Assembly: GCF_035974275.1 (NCBI RefSeq)
Contig: NZ_CP142422.1
Span: forward strand, 2,604,001-2,668,000
Source of the DNA: Chryseobacterium sp. MYb264
Lineage (GTDB): Bacteria; Bacteroidota; Bacteroidia; Flavobacteriales; Weeksellaceae
Direction of reading: 5' to 3'
DNA: 64,000 nt
Positions 56,267 to 64,000 of the stretch are shown here, piece after piece (within the stretch, counting starts at the first letter, position 1; each line of letters begins with the position of its first letter). Below the pieces are notes generated by a model, which saw only the letters and a list, made by a program, of their open reading frames with translations, did not search any database and was not told the origin of the DNA. A program made the position numbers and the translations under genes.

Positions 56267-57565
56267 TTAAAATAGCTGATTAAGCGGAACTCCAAACTTT
56301 ACACCCCAAAAACTTTCATCAATTCCAGCATCATAATTATCAAAAGATGTTGATCTCCAAAAAGGTTCTATGTTTATAGTTGTTTTTCCATCTTTATCTT
56401 TCAATGGAAACATAATGCCTACACTGTAAATATTTTTATTACTTGTAAATGTTGTTGTTCCAGGAGTAATAAATTCTTTGTTTTGATATCCTAAATCTAA
56501 ACCAATTAAGTTTTGCTGGCCAACAGGAATAAAACACAAAAGCTGCACAGATATATCTCTTTTATATCTTTTTTTTAACTTATTAAGATCTGTTATATAA
56601 ACACTTTGCTCTCCCATATCATAGTATACTGTATTATTCGTTCCATTACCATATTGAATCCTATTCCAGTCTACTGTAGAAAATATTTCAGAAAGTGACG
56701 TTTTTCTTGAATATGAAAGTTGGCCGTTTAAATAAAATATAAGACCATTTTTTAAACCATAGAAAATATTTCCAGATAATGAAAAATATCCTCCTCTTAT
56801 ATTTTTATTAATAGGATCTAAGACTGATTTTTGAACATTAATGCTATCAATTATTTTTAACTTATCTTCCGCATAACCTATATCCAATTTGGTCCACGCA
56901 AGAATTTTCGTTGTCCAATAATTTTTATAAACTGTATTTTCATACTTTTCAACTTCTTGATGATATAATCGTTTATAATCATTACTATCTTTTTCTTTAT
57001 TTATAAGCTTGTCTAATTTTTTTTTTGAGTTTTTTTCATCAATTATTTTGTCTTTTATTAACCCGTAAAGTTCAGAATGCTTTGGGTATTTCTTTGAGAA
57101 ATTATAAAAATATTTTGAGTACCAAAGAGCCGTCCAACTTCCTCCTACTTGAAGTTTTTTCCTGTCAGAAAAATCGAAAAAGCCATTATTATTTAATTTA
57201 CCGCTTGTATTTACCGCAAGAATGTGTTTAAATGGCTTTGAAAAGTTATCTGCATGGACGACATAGTTAATAGGGCTAAAGGAAAAACTCTGCTCATTTT
57301 TATCAACAGATAAAGCTGCATATTTTCCCACTTGCGTATTATCTGCTGCCCCAGTAATTAACAATGAAAAATCTTTTTTTACCATTTGAGTAAATGTATA
57401 AGTTGATACAAGAGGACTAAACTCATCTTTGGCTACAAAAATAGAATCTGCCTTTGACAATTTAATAAGCAATGTATCTATATCTAATTCTTCATTTCTT
57501 TTTTCTTGTCCAAACACTATCCCCGCGCAACCTAGCAGAAACAGTAATAATAATTTTGTTTTCAT
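56267..57565 (-). CDS. Exported beta-barrel-like protein of unknown function
   Basis: This 432-residue protein has a signal peptide (CAGIVFGQ). A long charged helical insert (about 180-240) separates an N-terminal part from a C-terminal half of repeating aromatic strands (for example GGYFSLSGNIFYGLKNGLIF), ending with FWGVKFGVPLNQLF. The final Phe is typical of outer-membrane beta barrels. No family is recognised. It may be a surface or outer-membrane protein. Confidence 0.65.
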   Translation of the reverse strand: MKTKLLLLFLLGCAGIVFGQEKRNEELDIDTLLIKLSKADSIFVAKDEFSPLVSTYTFTQMVKKDFSLLITGAADNTQVGKYAALSVDKNEQSFSFSPINYVVHADNFSKPFKHILAVNTSGKLNNNGFFDFSDRKKLQVGGSWTALWYSKYFYNFSKKYPKHSELYGLIKDKIIDEKNSKKKLDKLINKEKDSNDYKRLYHQEVEKYENTVYKNYWTTKILAWTKLDIGYAEDKLKIIDSINVQKSVLDPINKNIRGGYFSLSGNIFYGLKNGLIFYLNGQLSYSRKTSLSEIFSTVDWNRIQYGNGTNNTVYYDMGEQSVYITDLNKLKKRYKRDISVQLLCFIPVGQQNLIGLDLGYQNKEFITPGTTTFTSNKNIYSVGIMFPLKDKDGKTTINIEPFWRSTSFDNYDAGIDESFWGVKFGVPLNQLF

Positions 57566-57641
57566 GGCTATTAATTTTTAATACAAATTTTCAAAATCCA
57601 GAAATACAAAGAAATTACCCGTTTGTGTAATTTTTAAACAT

Positions 57642-57672
57642 AAAAAAAACCTCTCAAATAAATGGGAGGTCG
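57642..57672 (-). terminator. Orphan terminator
   Basis: On the minus strand ACCTCCC pairs with GAGAGGT around an AAT-rich loop, then a T-run. No known gene ends just upstream; only the 19-residue frame at 57673-57732 precedes it. The rest of 57566-57918 is AT-rich and without a gene. Confidence 0.55.
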
Positions 57673-57732
57673 TTAGTTTATCATTTCCAAACAACTAATA
57701 AAGAAAAGAATAAACCGTTTAATTTTTTTCAT
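57673..57732 (-). CDS. Possible 19-residue hydrophobic peptide
   Basis: The frame encodes MKKIKRFILFFISCLEMIN, a basic start followed by a hydrophobic run, and is followed at once by a terminator. It could be a tiny membrane peptide or part of a small RNA. There is no homology evidence. Confidence 0.25.
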   Translation of the reverse strand: MKKIKRFILFFISCLEMIN

Positions 57733-57855
57733 TCCTGATTTTCACCTTAGCGTAAAAACTAAAATACAGGAAAAGCTCAAATTACAAATAACTTGCAGCT
57801 AAAATGAGCCCTTACGGTTATTAATTTAGACAAAGGTTGGAATTTTATCCTGTGA

Positions 57856-57883
57856 AAAAAATAACCCTTTTGGGGTATTTTTA
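57856..57883 (+). other. Hairpin upstream of the LuxR-family gene
   Basis: AAATAACCC and GGGGTATTT form a stem with a TTTT loop and T-run, 36 bp before the ATG at 57919. It could attenuate transcription or protect the gene from read-through. Confidence 0.4.
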
Positions 57884-57918
57884 TGTAAACTTTAACTATT
57901 TTAGCCCAAAATTCAAAA

Positions 57919-58695
57919 ATGGAGACTCCCGATAAGAAACACCCTTTGCTTGAAGTGTGGAAAACCTATCCCAGAATGAGGAAGGAAGGCAAAAAATTCT
58001 TAAACACTCCCCCTATTGAACGCATTATTGGTGAAATGTTTGCCATTGGTGAGTTTTATTATTACGTGATGAATCTTACGACCAGCACTCTTTCTCATCA
58101 TCACGAAAATATCCTGAAACTTCACGGACTTGAAAAATATCCTGAAAACCTGAAAGAAGTCATAGATCTTACTCACCCCGACGATATTCCGTTTGTGATA
58201 CAGGCAGAGCAGACCGCTATTCAGAAAATGATAGAAATCGGTCTTGAGCATCAGCTTTATTTAAAGATCAGTTACTGCTTCAGGATGAAGACCTCAAAAA
58301 ATACGTATGAACTCTTCCATCATCAGTCCATTCACACCATGGAAGATGAAGATGGACAGCTTGTGCAATCGATAAACATTCATACCAATATCAATCATAT
58401 TACAAAACAAAATCCCAATACAGTACTTATTTGCGGGATTGGGCCAAGAAACGATTTTCATCAAATCAAACTTCAAAATTTTAATCAAAATCCTTTATTT
58501 TCTGAAAATCTTACCAAAAGAGAAATTGAAGTGTTGGCACTTATCGCCAAAGGTTATTCAGGGCGTGAGATTGCCCGGATTTTGATTTTATCTGAACATA
58601 CCGTCCGAACACACCGAAAGAATATTCTAAAGAAAACAAATTCCCGAAACAGCAAAGAATTACTGAAAAAAGCTTTTGAGGCAGGCGTTGTTTAA
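57919..58695 (+). CDS. LuxR-family transcriptional regulator
   Basis: This 258-residue regulator has an N-terminal PAS-like region (about 35-165), with LTHPDDIPFVIQAEQTAI resembling PAS linker sequences. The C-terminal helix-turn-helix is LTKREIEVLALIAKGYSGRE, continuing to HTVRTHRKNILKK. No receiver domain is present, so it probably senses a ligand or partner directly. The DNA-binding region is certain; the signal and targets are unknown. The MpaB-like gene 112 bp downstream is a plausible target. Confidence 0.88.
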   Translation: METPDKKHPLLEVWKTYPRMRKEGKKFLNTPPIERIIGEMFAIGEFYYYVMNLTTSTLSHHHENILKLHGLEKYPENLKEVIDLTHPDDIPFVIQAEQTAIQKMIEIGLEHQLYLKISYCFRMKTSKNTYELFHHQSIHTMEDEDGQLVQSINIHTNINHITKQNPNTVLICGIGPRNDFHQIKLQNFNQNPLFSENLTKREIEVLALIAKGYSGREIARILILSEHTVRTHRKNILKKTNSRNSKELLKKAFEAGVV

Positions 58696-58807
58696 GTGTT
58701 GATTTTTAATAAGGATCGATTCATCATTGATAGATTTAATCAAAATCTGACAAATCTCACTGTGGAATTTCGGTGTAAAACTTGTATTTTTATATGAAAT
58801 TAAAGGG

Positions 58808-59995
58808 ATGATTTTACAACCTCGATTTAAAGATTCGCCACATTTCAAAGATTTTTGGAGCCATGGAAACGGAAAACAGCTGACTGATTTTTCCGGAGCT
58901 GAACTGAGCTTTGATGACTTTGAAAAATTTTCTCCTTATTTCTATGATGTGGATGAAATTGGTGATCAGGTGGTAAGAGAGGTTTATTTAACAAAAAAAT
59001 TTCAGGAAGCTTCCAGAGAAATTGAAGGCTACATCCGAAATGGCGTATCTGAAAATGATCATGTTCCAGAAAGTGTAAAAAAATTATTCCTTCAAACGCA
59101 AAAAGTTCCGGATTGGCTGGATTATGACTTAATAAAAAGCGGCGCCGAACTTTGCATGAGAAGCAATCTGGATTCATTGATTTCCCTCAGAGATTACTGC
59201 CTGATTGGCGGATATGATTATGCTTACCTCAACAAACCTCTGATCGCTACCGAAGCCTTGAAAAAAGGAGCCGTAAAACGTCTTTCGGAAACATTGGATT
59301 TTTGGGTGAATGCCACAAGATACGATGCTTTGGAAATTCATAAAAAAGGCTATGAATTTGCCATTAAGACAAGATTGATTCATTCTTACGCCAGACTTTC
59401 CATTAAAAAATATGATAAAGATTGGGACACCGAAAATTGGGGCGAACCCATCAATTCCTGGGATATGATGGCGACTTATATAGGTTTTAGCCTTGTTTTT
59501 CTTCACAGTTTGAAAAAATTGGGAAATACATTTTCTGAAAAGGAAGAAAAAGGACTTTTTCATCTTTGGAAATATGTGGGTTATCTCCTCGGAATTCCTG
59601 AAAACCTTTTACCCAACGATAAAAAACAGGCGACGGAATATTTTTATTTATGGACTTCCGTGCAGCCGCCTTCCGATAAAGATTCTGTTCTATTGGCTCA
59701 TTCTTTGTTGAATGAATCATTGGAAAACCCTATTTTAAAATATCAGTTTCAAAGAAAAAATTTAAGATATCTCCACATTTGCTGCACCTGGTTTTTACTC
59801 GATGATGAAGTTTGCAAAAGGCTTCAGATTCCGGATGTTTCCAATAAAAAAGCTTTCCCGCGAACGAAATGGGTTATCAACAGAATTTATGATTCCATCG
59901 TCAGCCGAAAAGCAAGAATAAAAAAAGGAAATAAGGACCAGATGAAGGTGTTGGAAGATTATTTAGCCATAACAAAAAACTCTAATTTTCATTAA
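58808..59995 (+). CDS. MpaB/DUF2236-family oxygenase-like protein
   Basis: This 395-residue helical protein belongs to the MpaB/DUF2236 family, related to latex-clearing haem oxygenases. It shows VREVYLTKKFQEASREIEGY and VNATRYDALEIHKKGYEFAI, with TRLIHSYARL and WGEPINSWDMMATYIGFSL supplying the conserved His and Arg/Trp. The fold could bind haem b and act on an unsaturated substrate; this is known for some relatives only. There is no signal peptide. The substrate is unknown. Confidence 0.8.
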   Translation: MILQPRFKDSPHFKDFWSHGNGKQLTDFSGAELSFDDFEKFSPYFYDVDEIGDQVVREVYLTKKFQEASREIEGYIRNGVSENDHVPESVKKLFLQTQKVPDWLDYDLIKSGAELCMRSNLDSLISLRDYCLIGGYDYAYLNKPLIATEALKKGAVKRLSETLDFWVNATRYDALEIHKKGYEFAIKTRLIHSYARLSIKKYDKDWDTENWGEPINSWDMMATYIGFSLVFLHSLKKLGNTFSEKEEKGLFHLWKYVGYLLGIPENLLPNDKKQATEYFYLWTSVQPPSDKDSVLLAHSLLNESLENPILKYQFQRKNLRYLHICCTWFLLDDEVCKRLQIPDVSNKKAFPRTKWVINRIYDSIVSRKARIKKGNKDQMKVLEDYLAITKNSNFH

Positions 59996-60125
59996 ATTAA
60001 AAATGAATTTATGAGCATGCATCCTTTTAATTGTTAACTGTTTAAGAAATAAAATTTTATATTTTTTTAACTATAAAAACAGTTTCCACAAAGAAAAAAC
60101 ATTAGTTTTTGATGTTTAAATTATG

Positions 60126-60133
60126 TATTTTTG
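60126..60133 (+). promoter_or_regulatory. -7 element of recA
   Basis: TATTTTTG matches TAnnTTTG and lies 19 nt before the ATG at 60153; a TTAG 20 bp upstream may serve as -33. No LexA-type palindrome was recognised. Confidence 0.5.
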
Positions 60134-60152
60134 AGAAATTATTAAAGACAAG

Positions 60153-61160
60153 ATGAGTAATATTGACGATAAGAAAAAAGCACTGGCTTTGGTGCTTGAC
60201 AAGCTAGATAAAACGTACGGAAAAGGAACGGTAATGACGTTGGGAGACAACTCGGTAGACAATACCATCGAAGTGATTCCTTCGGGTTCTTTAGGATTAG
60301 ACATCGCTCTTGGAGTGGGTGGATATCCTAGAGGAAGAATCATCGAAATCTACGGTCCTGAATCTTCTGGTAAAACAACTTTAACGCTTCACGCCATTGC
60401 TGAAGCTCAAAAAGCGGGTGGTATCGCTGCTTTCATTGATGCTGAGCACGCTTTCGACAGAACTTACGCTGCAAAATTAGGAATTGATTTGGAAAACCTT
60501 ATCATTTCTCAACCGGACAACGGGGAGCAGGCTTTGGAAATTGCAGATAACCTGATTCGTTCAGGAGCAATCGACATCGTGGTGATTGACTCTGTTGCAG
60601 CCCTGACTCCAAAAGCAGAAATTGAAGGTGAAATGGGAGATTCTAAAATGGGTCTTCATGCAAGATTGATGTCTCAGGCATTGAGAAAATTAACGGCAAC
60701 GATCAACAGAACAAAATGTACGGTAATCTTCATCAACCAGTTGAGAGAGAAAATCGGTGTGATGTTCGGAAATCCTGAAACGACAACGGGGGGTAACGCA
60801 TTGAAATTCTATGCTTCTGTAAGAGTTGACATCAGAAAAGCAAGTGCACCAATTAAAAACGGAGACGAAGCTGTTGGTAGCCGTGTGAAAGTGAAAATTG
60901 TAAAAAACAAAGTAGCTCCACCTTTCAAAATGGCTGAATTCGACATTATGTATGGTGAAGGTGTTTCTAAAACAGGAGAAATCCTGGATCAGGCTGTAGA
61001 ACAGGGAATCGTGAAGAAAAGCGGATCTTGGTTCAGCTATGAAGAAACAAAACTGGGACAAGGTCGTGATGCAGTGAAAGAAGTTTTAAGAGACAATCCT
61101 GAACTTTCTGAAGAACTGGAGAATAAAATTAAAGAAGAGATTGCTAATAAAAAGCAGTAA
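60153..61160 (+). CDS. recA: Recombinase RecA
   Basis: RecA forms filaments on single-stranded DNA for homologous recombination and the SOS response. The 335-residue protein has Walker [11 protein letters not shown], Walker [11 protein letters not shown], the L1/L2 DNA loops ([20 protein letters not shown] and [18 protein letters not shown]) and the [14 protein letters not shown] segment. The C-terminal acidic region is short. It is a single gene with its own terminator. Confidence 0.98.
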   Translation: MSNIDDKKKALALVLDKLDKTYGKGTVMTLGDNSVDNTIEVIPSGSLGLDIALGVGGYPRGRIIEIYGPESSGKTTLTLHAIAEAQKAGGIAAFIDAEHAFDRTYAAKLGIDLENLIISQPDNGEQALEIADNLIRSGAIDIVVIDSVAALTPKAEIEGEMGDSKMGLHARLMSQALRKLTATINRTKCTVIFINQLREKIGVMFGNPETTTGGNALKFYASVRVDIRKASAPIKNGDEAVGSRVKVKIVKNKVAPPFKMAEFDIMYGEGVSKTGEILDQAVEQGIVKKSGSWFSYEETKLGQGRDAVKEVLRDNPELSEELENKIKEEIANKKQ

Positions 61161-61269
61161 GAAGAGCTTCTTGCAATTAGCTTTTTGCTATTGGCTTTAC
61201 AATGAAAATGATCAGTTTTCAAAAATAAAGTAATAAATTATTTCAGAAACTAAGTTTCTGAAGACAAAT

Positions 61270-61304
61270 AAAAAAACGGCGAATCATTTAGATTCGCCGT
61301 TTTT
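61270..61304. terminator. Bidirectional terminator between recA and the S9 peptidase
   Basis: AACGGCGAATC and GATTCGCCGTT form a perfect 11-bp stem with a 5-nt loop, with an A-run before and a T-run after, so it serves both convergent genes. Confidence 0.9.
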
Positions 61305-61339
61305 GTTGTATTAATTTCTTTATTTAAGCAGACTTAATA

Positions 61340-64000
61340 TTAGGGTTTATCATCAGTTAACTCAAATCCCCAATCTCTTCCTTTTTGTGTAGCGGGAACA
61401 CCTTTAGTCATCCACAACGGAGCTTTTGCGCCTTTAAGATAATAATCAAAGAATTGCTGCTCACGAATCTGGATATCTTTTCTGTTCTGACGTTTCATCA
61501 GGTTATGGTCATCCCCATTATAATTCAGAAGCCAAGATGGCTTTCCTAGACGACGCAATGCTGAAAACATTTCAATTCCCTGATACCAAGGCACTGCACC
61601 ATCTTTATCATTACTCATGATTACAACCGGAGTTTTTACTTGATCTATCGCAAAAAGCGGTGAATTTTTAATATAAAGATCCGGAGCTTCCCACAGATTT
61701 TTCCCTAATCGGCTTTGTGTTTTTTCATATTGAAACTGACGATTCATTCCTGAACTCCAACGAATTCCTCCGTAAGCTGAAGTCATGTTTACAACAGGTG
61801 CACCACTCCATGCCGCAGCGTACATATCAGTATGTGCGATAAGATACGCAACCTGATAACCGCCCCAACTTTGTCCCTGAATTCCTATTTTAGAACCATC
61901 GACCCAAGAATTTTGTTTTAATTTTTCAACTCCTGAATTGATATATTCCATCGCAGATTCTCCAGGATAGCCATCAACATACGAAATATCAGGTGTGAAA
62001 ACCAAATATCCGTTGCTCACAAAATAAGAGATATTTAACCTTGAAGGCGTTGGAGCCGGAGCTACATAACGATTTAGGTTATCCGAAAGTTTTTCGTAGA
62101 AATAAACGATCATTGGATATTTTTTGTTCGGATCAAAATTTTCTGGTTTAAACAAAACACCTGTTGAAGAATTTCCTTTTGGCGTCGTCCAGTTGACCAA
62201 TTCGTCTGTTCCCCAGTTGTAAGTATTTTGTTGAGGATTGGTATTGCTCAATTTTTGTTGATTTGAAAAATCGGTTGTTGCAAAAATATTTGGCGAATCG
62301 GTGTAAGATTCTTTAACTAAAATATATTCTTCTGCATTTTTGGCCTTTTGAAGCGTTCTATACCCCCAAACATTTTCCATCTGAATTTTTACAGGATCTT
62401 TACCAGCCTGAATCGTTATTTTAAAAATTCCGTTGGCTTTCGATGTATTGTCAAACGCTGATAAATAAATAGAAGATTTTCGGTTTACACTTTTAATATC
62501 TTTATCTAAATCGTAGGTATCAAAAGTGATTTTATTTTTTCGCCCGAATCCGTTGGTGATATTTCTTGGCTTTTTAGAACCATTCAGGAAAAATTCCCAA
62601 AGATCATAACGGTCTCTGATAATAACCGATTCATCATTATCCGTCCACGAAGCAATTCCATAAGAACCCGGAAAATCAGGCATATCAAAATCTTCGTCAA
62701 CGAAAGAAACTGATAATTCATTATTTAATGGAAGCGTCTGTTTTGTTTTCACATTATAACTGAACCATTTTCCTTTTTCTCTATCAAAAATCACAACGAA
62801 CTTTCCAAGAGGTGAAACAGAAACTGCTCCGTTCAGATTTTTGATGACTTCTGTTCTTTCACCAGTTTTATTATCGATAAGGAAATAAGTCTTCTTTGTT
62901 GAACCCTCCCATTGCGAAGGAATACGATTGTTGAAACTCGTAATTCCCAGTGTAAATTCGGCATCTCCGTCGTTTATCAATCGTAAAGTATCAAGATTTT
63001 CCCCGTCAATAGTCGTAAAGAAATCCGGTTTATCGGTCTGCATCACCGCAGCGTAAGATTTTTTAAGATCATCTTTCAGCTCTTTCAACTGAACCGTTTG
63101 CAGGTAATCATCTTTATAATTCCAGATATCAACCACTGCATGATCGTTAGCAATCATTGCTGTATCCCTTGCGATAGGTTTTGGCGCAACTCCAAAATAC
63201 AGCTGTTTTCCGTTTTTACTGAATTTCGGCAAGCGGTTTTCAGAAACTACCCAGTTCTTTTTCATTTGTGAATTGTCGTTGGCTATAATTTCCTTCTTTT
63301 TTCCTTTAACATTAAAATAATACAGCTGATACAATTTCACCAGATCATTCTGCGCAGAAGAAGTTCCCACATACGCCAACTGATTTCCTTCTTCATCAAA
63401 AGATAATTGTGAAAAATCACCTTCCATTTCAGAAATTTTATCCACAGTTCCGGTTTGCAAATTCACAACCTGTACCGTTTGAAGGGCATATTTCTTAGGC
63501 TTAGATTTATCTGTTTCCTTTTTAGCCACAGATTTATCATCCAAAGAATCTTTCTTTTCTTTTTTATCCTTGCTTGGCTTTTCCTCAGGCTTTTTGGTTA
63601 CAAAAACGAGTTGTTTTCCGTTATTGCTGAATTCATAACGAGATACATTATCGTAAGTCGTACTTTTACCGTCCAAAAGATTTCGAACCACCAATTGCAA
63701 TGGTTTTGCATTTTTATCATCATCTTTCTTTTCGTCCCCATCTTCTTTATCCGAAGCATCATCTGAAGATTTATCTTTTACATTTTCCAAAAGGTACGCA
63801 ACATAAGAATTCCCTTTTTCAGGAATTTTAAAACCTTTTACATTAGGAATTTTCTCCGTTTTACCCGTAGAAAAATCAACAATTGCCAAGCTGTCTTTTG
63901 TCAATTTATCTTGCTTTAATTTTTTATCCTTTACCGCCTTGATATCTTTATATAAAGGACGAATCTGGAAAACAGCAAATCTGGAATCATTTGTTAATTC
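61340..64000 (-). CDS. S9-family prolyl oligopeptidase-like peptidase, 5' end outside the window
   Basis: At least 886 residues are present and the frame is open to the right edge, so the start codon and any signal peptide lie beyond 64000. The N-terminal part is a beta-propeller of WD40/PD40-like repeats. The C-terminal alpha/beta-hydrolase domain holds Ser in GQSWGGYQVAY, Asp in SNDKDGAVPW and His in GDDHNLMKR. Two long Lys/Asp-rich inserts interrupt the propeller. Related enzymes are exported dipeptidyl peptidases of Bacteroidota; the location here is inferred. Confidence 0.9.
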   Translation of the reverse strand, partial: ELTNDSRFAVFQIRPLYKDIKAVKDKKLKQDKLTKDSLAIVDFSTGKTEKIPNVKGFKIPEKGNSYVAYLLENVKDKSSDDASDKEDGDEKKDDDKNAKPLQLVVRNLLDGKSTTYDNVSRYEFSNNGKQLVFVTKKPEEKPSKDKKEKKDSLDDKSVAKKETDKSKPKKYALQTVQVVNLQTGTVDKISEMEGDFSQLSFDEEGNQLAYVGTSSAQNDLVKLYQLYYFNVKGKKKEIIANDNSQMKKNWVVSENRLPKFSKNGKQLYFGVAPKPIARDTAMIANDHAVVDIWNYKDDYLQTVQLKELKDDLKKSYAAVMQTDKPDFFTTIDGENLDTLRLINDGDAEFTLGITSFNNRIPSQWEGSTKKTYFLIDNKTGERTEVIKNLNGAVSVSPLGKFVVIFDREKGKWFSYNVKTKQTLPLNNELSVSFVDEDFDMPDFPGSYGIASWTDNDESVIIRDRYDLWEFFLNGSKKPRNITNGFGRKNKITFDTYDLDKDIKSVNRKSSIYLSAFDNTSKANGIFKITIQAGKDPVKIQMENVWGYRTLQKAKNAEEYILVKESYTDSPNIFATTDFSNQQKLSNTNPQQNTYNWGTDELVNWTTPKGNSSTGVLFKPENFDPNKKYPMIVYFYEKLSDNLNRYVAPAPTPSRLNISYFVSNGYLVFTPDISYVDGYPGESAMEYINSGVEKLKQNSWVDGSKIGIQGQSWGGYQVAYLIAHTDMYAAAWSGAPVVNMTSAYGGIRWSSGMNRQFQYEKTQSRLGKNLWEAPDLYIKNSPLFAIDQVKTPVVIMSNDKDGAVPWYQGIEMFSALRRLGKPSWLLNYNGDDHNLMKRQNRKDIQIREQQFFDYYLKGAKAPLWMTKGVPATQKGRDWGFELTDDKP

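Overview
The window looks like the chromosome of a member of the Bacteroidota, most likely a Chryseobacterium-like Weeksellaceae/Flavobacteriales bacterium. The DNA is AT-rich. Start codons mostly lack Shine-Dalgarno sequences, and promoters match the Bacteroidota pattern TTG-N19-21-TAnnTTTG. There are type IX secretion (T9SS) C-terminal sorting domains, a class II HMG-CoA reductase, DUF4290, and the paired rSAM/TIGR03915 proteins. Genus assignment is inference from protein style; there is no rRNA gene, and I saw no tRNA gene or CRISPR array.

Layout. 0-8 kb: MscS-like channel, EamA exporter, Crp/Fnr regulator, catalase-peroxidase KatG, DCC-family thiol protein and a secreted GH13 amylase. 8-14 kb: DUF4290-MurA pair (MurA carries Asp in place of the fosfomycin-target Cys), LemA/DUF2207 pair, a stand-alone NIL-domain protein and a NlpC/P60-like lipoprotein. 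14-25 kb: a metal-homeostasis block with response regulator and histidine kinase, then MgtC, an MgtA-type P-ATPase and a complete heavy-metal RND efflux system. 25-31 kb: DUF1801, a T9SS-secreted FN3 protein, an aminotransferase, a lipoprotein and MurB. 30.8-33.4 kb: a gene graveyard with a truncated REP-associated transposase, a frameshifted T9SS-tail gene, tandem intergenic repeats and gene fragments. 33-38 kb: ProC, VanZ, Lnt and SucC. 38-45 kb: a type I secretion-like operon (ABC, HlyD, TolC) whose ATPase has lost most catalytic motifs. An IS1182-family element sits in the operon's terminator and is flanked by 299-bp direct repeats. 45-50 kb: a leftward operon running from HMG-CoA reductase to a ClC channel. 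50-54 kb: a radical-SAM/TIGR03915 DNA-repair pair split by a ParDE toxin-antitoxin module, an AlkC/AlkD-like glycosylase and an HxlR regulator. 54-64 kb: PfkA-GAPDH, an outer-membrane-like protein, a LuxR regulator, an MpaB-like oxygenase, RecA and an S9 peptidase cut by the window edge.

How parts connect. Two operons 22 kb apart (MgtC/MgtA/RND at 16.4 kb and ABC/HlyD/TolC at 38.3 kb) carry the same promoter architecture: three to four TTCTAAT repeats at an 11-bp period, about 60 bp upstream of a TAnnTTTG box. This suggests that one OmpR-type response regulator, plausibly the one encoded at 14.2 kb, controls both. Separately, two near-identical palindromes (42-62 and 13340-13360) face leftward. 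One lies upstream of the NIL-domain gene and one upstream of a gene just outside the window, which suggests a small regulon that may concern sulfur amino acids.
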